Source: JBHGBB01 sp041946755 (GTDB lineage Bacteria; UBP4; UBA4092; JAOAEQ01). From it: a stretch of DNA of 24,688 nt. A model generated the notes under the pieces. It was not told the DNA's origin. It saw only the letters and a program-made list of their open reading frames with translations, and made no database searches. A program made the position numbers and the translations under genes. The stretch lies in the NCBI GenBank assembly GCA_041946755.1, contig JBHGBB010000031.1, forward strand, positions 1 to 24,688, in the 5' to 3' direction. Positions 16,364-22,252 of this stretch are shown in pieces; the first letter of the stretch is position 1; every line of letters begins with the position of its first letter.

Positions 16364-16774
16364 TTAAATCTTTATTGCCATCGCTCGATATGGACACGCC
16401 GGTATACAGAGCTCGCACGCGATACATTTCTGTTTATCAAACGATATTTTTCGGGTTTTGGCGTCTACAGTAAACGCTTCTACCGGACACACCGCAACAC
16501 AAGCGGTACAATGGGTACACCGGTCTTCAATCCAGGTAATATCTTTACCTAGCGGTTGCAGTTTTACCCCACGTTCTGCTAAATAATCTTCAGCCGATTT
16601 TAATTCTTGTTTAGTTTTCCCTTTTAGTTCAACCACCATTTCCCCTTCTTCAGTCGGGGTAATCCGGGCGCGTAAGATATTCACTTCAACATCATGGTCT
16701 TTAATCAATCGATAGATTATCGCCTGGTCGATGATCGAATGGGGAAATTTCAGTACTACTTTTTCTTTAGTCAT
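16364..16774 (-). CDS. NIL domain plus 2x[4Fe-4S] ferredoxin protein (homocysteine biosynthesis partner)
   Basis: 136 aa. Residues 1-75 match the NIL domain, a ferredoxin-like alpha/beta fold also found in methionine ABC importers: KEKVVLKFPHSIIDQAII at the start and ARITPTEEGEMVVELKG in the middle. Residues 84-136 carry two complete cluster motifs, C86-C89-C92-C96P and C117-C120-C123-C127P. Members of this NIL/Fer family are needed with COG1900 proteins for homocysteine formation from aspartate semialdehyde and sulfide in Methanosarcina, presumably for electron or sulfur transfer. The Shine-Dalgarno GGAG at 7 nt is good. The gene sits 80 bp after the COG1900 gene, and a short hairpin lies in that gap. 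Confidence 0.92.
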   Translation of the reverse strand: MTKEKVVLKFPHSIIDQAIIYRLIKDHDVEVNILRARITPTEEGEMVVELKGKTKQELKSAEDYLAERGVKLQPLGKDITWIEDRCTHCTACVAVCPVEAFTVDAKTRKISFDKQKCIACELCIPACPYRAMAIKI

Positions 16775-16807
16775 ATAGTATCTCCATTATCTCAGGTTAG
16801 AGTAGGG

Positions 16808-16828
16808 GCGACTTGAGGGGTCGCCCGT
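16808..16828. repeat. 7-bp stem hairpin (GTAGGGGCGAC type)
   Basis: gggcgac (16808-16814) pairs with gtcgccc (16822-16828) over a 7-nt loop. It follows gagta, as does the hairpin at 3455. It lies 26 bp after the COG1900 stop (minus strand) with no T-run, so it may be an mRNA 3'-end stabiliser or dispersed repeat rather than a terminator. Confidence 0.5.
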
Positions 16829-16854
16829 TCTCATATACATTTTGCATTTCACCG

Positions 16855-18048
16855 TTATGGCCGATCATTGAGCGGTTTAACGGTCTGTCCGGAATCCGGG
16901 CCGGGTAATGAGGTTACCGGTTCAGTCAACAAGAATTTACCGTCCAGAATCCATTTTTTAAGTTGTTCCGCTATTTCCCGGGCTTTCGAATAACTCGATA
17001 ATCCACCGGTCGGTACTTCTTTATTATTGATTTTAATACTGCCGCTTTTCAGATCTTTATAATTCACTTCGCCGATAGTCTCCGGTTTTCGTTCCGGATA
17101 TGCGGTCGCATAATCGACTATAGTGGCAATAATATCTTCATCTTTAATGGTGGTATATTTCAACATCTCTTCGTTCAATATCGGGATAGGAATTCCCAAT
17201 CCAATAGCTAATGAGACTCCATAGCCGGTGAAACTAACCGCTTTCAGCCATTTCGGATTCATCTGTTTTAAATCCCCTAATACTGCCAGGGTTCCGGCAG
17301 AAGTTCGGGGAACTCCATTTTCCGTTCGTTTCGCAGCCGGGGCATGCTGGGTCCCTTCCCAATACACATAACCAACTCCGCCACCCAGAAAAATCCGGGT
17401 ACCGATACCGATGGTTTTATAGAGCGGGTCGTTTAATAAAGGACTTAGCTGACCGGCACTACAATAATTAGCATTCCCGAAATTCGGTAATAGCATACCG
17501 AGATAGGTATAGATCACTCGGGCTGACGAGTTCACCGCTACATTATAATTCTGATATGCATTGCGCGGATTACAGAGATATGCCTGATTCAAGTCTTTCA
17601 GATTAATCCAGGTATCGATTTCTTTCCGCGGATAGCAGTCGGTTCCATGGGCAATTGCTTTCAATCGCACATCTTTCCCGCTAACCAGCTCTTCAATAAC
17701 ATGGGCCCCGCCATACTTAAATTCGCCGGGATAAATCTTGTTAGCCGGGTCGTCATCAGGAATCTCGGTCGCGCCGAGATATACATCTACTGCCGCGATA
17801 CCGGCATAAGCATTCACCCCATTAAACCAGGCTTTTTGGATTTTAATTCGCGGTTTCGAATGGCCGAGGTTGATGAATGCTCCGGATGAACACATCGGAC
17901 CGAAGGTTCCAGTGGTAACCACATCGATTTCTTGAGCCGCGCGTTTAATTCCTTTCTTTTCAGCAATTTCGATCACTTCTTCAGCAGTGACGACGACGGC
18001 CTGGCCTTTTTTTATTTTTTCATTTATTTCGGTATACGTTTTTGCCAT
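16855..18048 (-). CDS. homocysteine biosynthesis protein (COG1900, HcyBio/DUF39)
   Basis: 397 aa. The family is recognised by GTFGPMCSSGAFINLGH (Cys53), HGTDCYPRKEIDT (Cys138), YLCNPRNAYQNYNVAVNSS (Cys159), and IFLGGGVGYVYWEGTQH. In Methanosarcina acetivorans the homologue is required to make homocysteine from aspartate semialdehyde and sulfide, with a conserved N-terminal-region cysteine thought to carry the sulfur. This copy has no fused CBS or ferredoxin domain; the NIL/Fer partner is the next gene. Start: ATG at 18048 has AAAGGAG eight nt upstream, whereas the open frame back to 18138 adds 30 residues unlike the family and overlaps the upstream gene. An imperfect hairpin sits directly before the ribosome site. 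Confidence 0.92.
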   Translation of the reverse strand: MAKTYTEINEKIKKGQAVVVTAEEVIEIAEKKGIKRAAQEIDVVTTGTFGPMCSSGAFINLGHSKPRIKIQKAWFNGVNAYAGIAAVDVYLGATEIPDDDPANKIYPGEFKYGGAHVIEELVSGKDVRLKAIAHGTDCYPRKEIDTWINLKDLNQAYLCNPRNAYQNYNVAVNSSARVIYTYLGMLLPNFGNANYCSAGQLSPLLNDPLYKTIGIGTRIFLGGGVGYVYWEGTQHAPAAKRTENGVPRTSAGTLAVLGDLKQMNPKWLKAVSFTGYGVSLAIGLGIPIPILNEEMLKYTTIKDEDIIATIVDYATAYPERKPETIGEVNYKDLKSGSIKINNKEVPTGGLSSYSKAREIAEQLKKWILDGKFLLTEPVTSLPGPDSGQTVKPLNDRP

Positions 18049-18063
18049 ATATGATGCTCCTTT

Positions 18064-18090
18064 ACTCTGAGGTCGATACGACCGAAGAGT
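18064..18090. promoter_or_regulatory. imperfect hairpin directly 5' of the COG1900 ribosome site
   Basis: actct-GA-ggtcg, loop ata, cgacc-GA-agagt: two 5-bp stems separated by a symmetric GA/GA internal loop. It abuts the AAAGGAG ribosome site of the homocysteine gene on the minus strand. It could be an operator, since it is nearly symmetric, or a leader hairpin. Function is not shown by sequence. Confidence 0.4.
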
Positions 18091-18110
18091 ATATGATTTC
18101 GATTTTACTG

Positions 18111-18419
18111 TTATGTACAGGATGAACGGTACGGACATCCTAGCATCCGTGTCTCGTCACAACGAGACTTTTCGAACATTATCATATAACAAGGTCGGGT
18201 TTTTATATAATTGAGTAGATAATTGAAGAGAACAATCGGATTTTGATTTTTTTCGTTTGCCAAACAGGAAATACAGCTATATTCCGATTCGTAGCCTAAG
18301 GCAAGATTGAATACTATTTGGCGACGACAGAGTTCTGCACCACACTGGGCGCATACTTCTTCGGTGCCCAACTCGGATTGCAATTTTTGAGTTCTAGGTT
18401 TAATCGCTGTTGTTGTCAT
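18111..18419 (-). CDS. small nine-cysteine putative zinc-binding protein, unknown family
   Basis: 102 aa. Not a family I can name. Residues 23-52 form a likely zinc ribbon: C23xxC26 with C31 nearby, then C49xxC52 in EYSCISCLANE. A second cluster closes the protein (C77, C87, C95, C101; RPCYMIMFEKSRC). The middle is a predicted helix (NPIVLFNYLLNYIK). No signal peptide. The ATG lies only 3 nt after the stop of the SEC59-like kinase, so the genes are probably coupled, and 62 bp before the COG1900 gene. Dense cysteines in a sulfide/homocysteine cluster suggest a metal, persulfide or cluster role, but this is inference from context. Several nearby codons are rare-looking only at the C-terminus, so the exact end is certain but its conservation is not. 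Confidence 0.72.
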   Translation of the reverse strand: MTTTAIKPRTQKLQSELGTEEVCAQCGAELCRRQIVFNLALGYESEYSCISCLANEKNQNPIVLFNYLLNYIKTRPCYMIMFEKSRCDETRMLGCPYRSSCT

Positions 18420-18422
18420 AGA

Positions 18423-19001
18423 TTAATAGATTAAGGATAATAAAAATAAAGTTACTCCTGCTCCGAGACCGACTAAAATATTATCATCTATTTTAACAGG
18501 TAATGTTTCTAAAATGCCACATATTACTGACCCAAGGATAGATAAGTTGACTAAGGTATATGCCTGAATATCCGGTTTAACCCACCATAATAAAAAGCCA
18601 CATCCGATAATCGAAGTTAAAATAAACCCTATCAATCCAGCATAACTTTTCGACTGATTCCAGTACAATTTCCGGGTGCCGAACCGACGGCCAATAAGAT
18701 TTGAGAAACTATCGCCAACTGCTAAAATCGCCCAAGCGCCGGCTGCGAGATATATCGGTAATGCGGTAACTAAAATTAATACTACCAATGGATACATGAT
18801 AATTCCAATAGAATAACCTTGTTTTAATTCCTGGTCTCGGAACAATGCCGGGATTAACCGGCGGAGGATAAACAGATTAAAACATAACGCTGCGGCCGCG
18901 AAAAGCATTGCCTGCCATTGAGTTAGCCACCGCAATAATAATGCGAATCCACCCATCGCTAAATGGACCAACTGCCGTTTATCTTCGTTATTGAAACTCA
19001 T
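18423..19001 (-). CDS. SEC59/VTE5-like polyprenol (phytol/dolichol) kinase family membrane protein
   Basis: 192 aa, about six membrane helices. It begins KRQLVHLAMGGFALLLRW, the usual DxxRKxxH-like start of this family. It carries the CTP-kinase signature AVGDSFSNLIGRRFGTRK followed by YWNQSKSYAGLIGF, equivalent to GDGxAxxxGRRFG...KSWAGS in phytol and dolichol kinases. It should put the first phosphate on a prenyl alcohol using CTP. The specific Asp/Ser variation (GDSFS for GDGVA) leaves the substrate open. It would complement the DUF92/VTE6-like protein four genes on. It overlaps nothing and is followed 3 nt later by the Cys-rich gene. The 241-bp gap upstream holds two hairpins. Confidence 0.82.
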   Translation of the reverse strand: MSFNNEDKRQLVHLAMGGFALLLRWLTQWQAMLFAAAALCFNLFILRRLIPALFRDQELKQGYSIGIIMYPLVVLILVTALPIYLAAGAWAILAVGDSFSNLIGRRFGTRKLYWNQSKSYAGLIGFILTSIIGCGFLLWWVKPDIQAYTLVNLSILGSVICGILETLPVKIDDNILVGLGAGVTLFLLSLIY

Positions 19002-19048
19002 ATATTGATTTTACTAGTGTTAGTATAAATTGATCACTAACTCACTTG

Positions 19049-19091
19049 GGAGCATGGTAGGTATTGCTCAAAGCAATACCTACCATGCTCC
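19049..19091. repeat. 20-bp perfect stem hairpin, family copy 1
   Basis: ggagcatggtaggtattgct (19049-19068) is exactly complementary to 19072-19091 with a 3-nt loop. No T-run follows. A related hairpin lies 60 bp to the right. Confidence 0.8.
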
Positions 19092-19150
19092 TATAATAAA
19101 CCATATAAAATTTACTAAGTGCTTGTGAATAGTGACTGAAAAAGTAAGGA

Positions 19151-19194
19151 ATTGGGTGAAGGTTGGTTAAAGCAACCTTCACCATACTCCCAAT
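19151..19194. repeat. 11-bp stem hairpin with outer stem, family copy 2
   Basis: ggtgaaggttg (19155-19165) pairs with caaccttcacc (19173-19183). An outer attggg/cccaat pairing overlaps the base of the stem. Read on the minus strand it aligns with the hairpin at 19049: shared ttgggag, atggt, ttgct and final acc, with different but still self-complementary arm centres. Confidence 0.65.
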
Positions 19195-19242
19195 GTTTAT
19201 CATTATTATACATCGATAGATTGAGTATTGAATAGCGCTATG

Positions 19243-20172
19243 TTATGCTTCGAAGAGGTCGGTGCTTAGGTATCGTTCACCGGTATCAGGAAGAAGGACG
19301 ACCACCGTTTTGCCTTTACCCAGTTTTTTCGCAACCTGAATTGCAGCCCAAGCTGCTGCTCCGGATGAAATTCCAACCAGAATCCCTTCTAGTTTGGCTA
19401 AATTCCGGGCAGTGGCTATCGCATCTTCGTCCTGCACCTGAATAATTTCATCAATGAGTTCTACTCGCATAATTTCCGGAACGAATCCAGCACCAATCCC
19501 TTGGATTTTATGCGGTCCTTTTTTCCCACCGGATAATACCGGGGATTTTACCGGTTCTACCGCATAGAATTTCGTTTTCAGTTTCAGTTGTTCTTTCAGA
19601 ACTTCAGCCACCCCGGTAATCGTTCCGCCAGTACCGACTCCGGCAACGAAAGCATCGATATCTTTTCCGACTTGATTGAGAATCTCCTGCGCGGTGGTTC
19701 TCCGATGCACTTCGACATTCGCCGGGTTTTTAAACTGCTGCGGCATAAAATAATCCGGATGTTCGACTACCAACTCTTCGGCTTTTTTAATTGCCCCGGG
19801 CATACCATCCGGTCCCGGAGTAAGTACTATTTCCGCACCCAATGCTTTTAGCAATTTCCGGCGCTCGATACTCATGGTCTCCGGCATGGTCAAAATGAGA
19901 TGGTATCCTTTAACCGCAGAGACTAAGGCTAAACCAATACCGGTATTTCCGCTGGTCGGTTCGACAATGGTCGCACCCGGTTTAATTTTCCCTTCTTTTT
20001 CGGCAGCTTCGATCATCGCTAATCCGATTCGCTCTTTAACGCAAGATAGGGGGTTGAATGATTCCAATTTAACCCAAACAGTCGCATCGGCAGCATCGAC
20101 CAATTTGTTTAATTTTACTACCGGTGTATCGCCAATTAATTCTAAAACGGTGTTAGCTCGTTTCGAACTCAT
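19243..20172 (-). CDS. cysK: cysteine synthase-type, paralogue 2
   Basis: 309 aa, the same length as paralogue 1 and clearly homologous end to end, but diverged (I estimate roughly half of residues identical by eye). The PLP lysine is Lys46 in NPLSCVKERIG, where paralogue 1 has NPGGSIKDR. The substrate loop VEPTSGNTGIGLA, GVGTGGTITG and LLPDTGERYLS are all intact, so both are predicted active. The start has a strong AAGGAAGGAG Shine-Dalgarno. This gene leads the minus-strand sulfur/prenyl run and is separated from the kinase gene by 241 bp with two palindromes, so transcription may or may not continue. The altered lysine loop may mean a different acceptor or a different partner (CysE binding). 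Confidence 0.9.
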   Translation of the reverse strand: MSSKRANTVLELIGDTPVVKLNKLVDAADATVWVKLESFNPLSCVKERIGLAMIEAAEKEGKIKPGATIVEPTSGNTGIGLALVSAVKGYHLILTMPETMSIERRKLLKALGAEIVLTPGPDGMPGAIKKAEELVVEHPDYFMPQQFKNPANVEVHRRTTAQEILNQVGKDIDAFVAGVGTGGTITGVAEVLKEQLKLKTKFYAVEPVKSPVLSGGKKGPHKIQGIGAGFVPEIMRVELIDEIIQVQDEDAIATARNLAKLEGILVGISSGAAAWAAIQVAKKLGKGKTVVVLLPDTGERYLSTDLFEA

Positions 20173-20289
20173 AAGAAACTCCTTCCTTATACTTAAGTAT
20201 TTTAATCAGTTAATAACATAAAATATTATAATATAATATAACTAAAATAATCAACTATTATTTGCAATATTATAAACGATTGATATTAT

Positions 20290-20420
20290 TATGATTAATT
20301 ATGCTCATTTATCTAAAATCAGATTCTCTAATAGAGAAACTGATTTCTTGATAAAGCAAGTTCTCCAATGGAGAGTTTGCTATTTTACCTGTCTATTTAG
20401 CAAAATGATCATTAATCATA
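20290..20420. repeat. 131-bp gap element: terminal inverted repeats enclosing two hairpins
   Basis: tatgattaat (20290-20299) and attaatcata (20411-20420) are exact inverted repeats, the right one ending 2 bp before the stop of the secreted-protein gene. Inside are a 31-nt hairpin (20316-20346; aaatcag/ctgattt and ttctct/agagaa, one A-A mismatch) and a 25-nt hairpin (20356-20380, 12 pairs including two G-U in plus-strand RNA). No coding sense is evident. It is a possible miniature element or structured 3' region. Nothing else is seen in the gap up to the cysK2 start at 20172. Confidence 0.45.
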
Positions 20421-20422
20421 GG

Positions 20423-21202
20423 TTAATATTGTTTCCAATCGAAATCATCTACTTGCGTCGGAGTATCGATAGTAGTCACTTTCCCAGCAGTGACTGTCCA
20501 ATGACCGGTATAAGTTCCAATAACCTGATTAGTTAAATTCCTGAATTCTAAAGAATCTATTCTACCGACCGGGACAGCTAATTTAATATATCCGGGTGTA
20601 GTAGGGTAGGCATCTGGTTCGGCTATCAGATTATCTTCGGTAATATAACTCCCTAAAATTTTACCGGTACTATTTTTTGCTAGAACAATCCTATTCGCAC
20701 CGAATTGCGGGAAAATCCCTTCAATCCATCCGGCATTAGAAGTAGTGTTCCAAGCATAAATCGGAACGGTAGTAGAAATATCTATTGGTAGAGCAGATCC
20801 TAGTTTATAGAGTCGAATATTGCATGGTGCTAACCCGAAAAAAGTGGTTATCCGCGACATGCCGAATAGCCAACCGGAAACGGTGGTATTCGAGATCGGC
20901 ATCGGATTGAGTGAACTTGCCTGATCATCATCATCACCCCAGGCATGATAACCACTAGCGGTACTCCAGGTATAATTTAGAACGGTGGTAGCATCGGAAG
21001 CGATTTGGATTTTTGCCGTTACGGTGATATTGCCTATAAAAGTAGAAGTCCAACATGAGAAATGGATAGCAAATGGAGTTGCATGGTCAATAATAAATCC
21101 TGCAGGATAGACATCGATATTGCCAGTAATAGAGGAAGCATAGCCGGTGACCATACTCAGGAAACAAAACAATAGAAATAATACCTTTGTGTATCTTGTC
21201 AT
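20423..21202 (-). CDS. secreted protein of unknown function
   Basis: About 259 aa from ATG 21202. A signal peptide is clear: MTRYTKVLFLLFCFLSMVTG, with probable cleavage after GYA. The open frame extends to a TTG at 21247, but those 15 residues spoil the signal peptide. Neither start has a good Shine-Dalgarno. The mature part is beta-rich, rich in Thr/Ser/Asn, and has few charged residues. It contains short stretches such as GYHAWGDDDDQASS and GWIEGIFPQFGANRIVLAK. I do not recognise a domain. It follows a pseudopilin gene by about 190 bp, past a terminator. Export to the cell surface or medium is likely; the role is unknown, possibly a partner of the pilin and lamin-tail proteins alongside. 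Confidence 0.68.
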   Translation of the reverse strand: MTRYTKVLFLLFCFLSMVTGYASSITGNIDVYPAGFIIDHATPFAIHFSCWTSTFIGNITVTAKIQIASDATTVLNYTWSTASGYHAWGDDDDQASSLNPMPISNTTVSGWLFGMSRITTFFGLAPCNIRLYKLGSALPIDISTTVPIYAWNTTSNAGWIEGIFPQFGANRIVLAKNSTGKILGSYITEDNLIAEPDAYPTTPGYIKLAVPVGRIDSLEFRNLTNQVIGTYTGHWTVTAGKVTTIDTPTQVDDFDWKQY

Positions 21203-21299
21203 ATAAGATAAATGTGAATTCAACTTGAAATTGATATTATAAAACAATCCGCCATAATAAGGGAATTTATTTTTACATATTTAGAAACCACATACAAAA

Positions 21300-21355
21300 C
21301 AAAAAAGCCAATCTTGATGAGAATTAAGCTTGAAATTGGCTTGACTATTTTTTTT
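21300..21355. terminator. bidirectional intrinsic terminator
   Basis: An imperfect stem begins aagccaat (21305-21312) and ends attggctt (21335-21342). It is flanked by A-runs on the left (a U-run for minus-strand transcripts) and eight T on the right (21348-21355). It ends the pseudopilin gene at 21389. The arms match the terminator at 22192-22227. Confidence 0.75.
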
Positions 21356-21388
21356 GCTATATAAGTTTTATCTTAGGAGGGTAGGTAT

Positions 21389-22018
21389 TTAGGAAGAAGT
21401 AATGCCACCCGGTAAATTCACCAAGAATCCCCGGCTCATTATCCCGTTGGTCGGGTCATACCAACTGGTTTTGAAAAATGGTTGTTTATCAACCGCGGTA
21501 TTCCAATTTAAAGTATTCGGTACTTCACCCCAAACACCATATGATATAGGAGCTAGCGTATCACAAGATATTCTTATTGTTCCTGCAGCACTTGGATCGG
21601 GATTGTCGAAGTTCTTTGGATAATCGGCATAGATATTAAAAATAAGGAATCCGTTATTATATCCCCAACCTGGTTTGGTATATCGCACCGGCATAGAATC
21701 GCGCTGGCTTTGGTAGGTTTCAAAATAATCTAGTGGTCTACTTCTCATGTAAGCAATCGGGGTAGTTACTTCAATCGGAAATTCATATAAATATTGACCC
21801 ATTGTTCCAATTCGACATGGCGGATATGCGGTATTATCCACACGATATGCTGCAATAGCAGGAATTGATGCAGCCATCCGTGCTTTTTGTCTAGCGACTC
21901 TAGTTCGAGTTTGCGCAGTGATGAAGTTCGGAATAGCGATAGCTATTAGAATCGCAATCATTCCGATAACAAGTAACAATTCAATCAACATAAAACCAGA
22001 TATTTTCTTATCGACCAT
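21389..22018 (-). CDS. type IV pilin-like / type II secretion pseudopilin, paralogue A
   Basis: 209 aa. A short basic leader ends in Gly8 before Phe9, with the conserved glutamate at +5 (G-FMLIELLLVIG) and a hydrophobic helix to IAIPNFITAQTR. This is the prepilin peptidase type III signal. The globular part contains YRVDNTAYPPCR, FPIEVTTPIAYMRSRPLDYF, KYTKPGWGYNNGF-like and KQPFFKTSWYDPTNG near the C-terminus. It resembles GspG-like proteins common in uncultured phyla, often present in many copies per genome. Its start has an AGGAGAT Shine-Dalgarno. A close paralogue lies two genes upstream. It is probably assembled by a type II/IV machinery encoded elsewhere, since no assembly genes are in the window. 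Confidence 0.88.
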   Translation of the reverse strand: MVDKKISGFMLIELLLVIGMIAILIAIAIPNFITAQTRTRVARQKARMAASIPAIAAYRVDNTAYPPCRIGTMGQYLYEFPIEVTTPIAYMRSRPLDYFETYQSQRDSMPVRYTKPGWGYNNGFLIFNIYADYPKNFDNPDPSAAGTIRISCDTLAPISYGVWGEVPNTLNWNTAVDKQPFFKTSWYDPTNGIMSRGFLVNLPGGITSS

Positions 22019-22186
22019 AACTATTTTTATCTCCTAAATACTATTCGTAAAATAAATTACATCATTACCTATATATAATAGACACATAAAAAGGTAAAAG
22101 TAGGGGAAAATATTTGCATTAATTATCTTAAGCATTGATTTTATGATTGTTATACAATGATTTTGGATAGAATAAACTGAGATAAT

Positions 22187-22227
22187 AAAAAAAGCCAATC
22201 TTGATAAATGCATATCAAGATTGGCTT
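22187..22227 (-). terminator. intrinsic terminator of the lamin-tail gene
   Basis: A perfect 14-bp stem (22192-22205 with 22214-22227) with an 8-nt loop. On the minus strand it runs into seven U (22193 down to 22187). It lies 25 bp past the stop of the 602-aa gene. It shares its arm sequence aagccaatcttgat with the terminator near 21.3 kb. Confidence 0.85.
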
Positions 22228-22252
22228 GAGTATCATCTAACGGCGAGAGATA

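Noticed and set aside
18049..18138. 30-residue N-terminal extension of the COG1900 protein
   Set aside because: The ATG at 18048 has a strong AAAGGAG at 8 nt and fits the family start; the extension overlaps the upstream gene and looks random.
20291..20536. 81-codon plus-strand frame over the 20.3-kb element
   Set aside because: It runs through the hairpins and antisense to the secreted-protein gene, with no family features.
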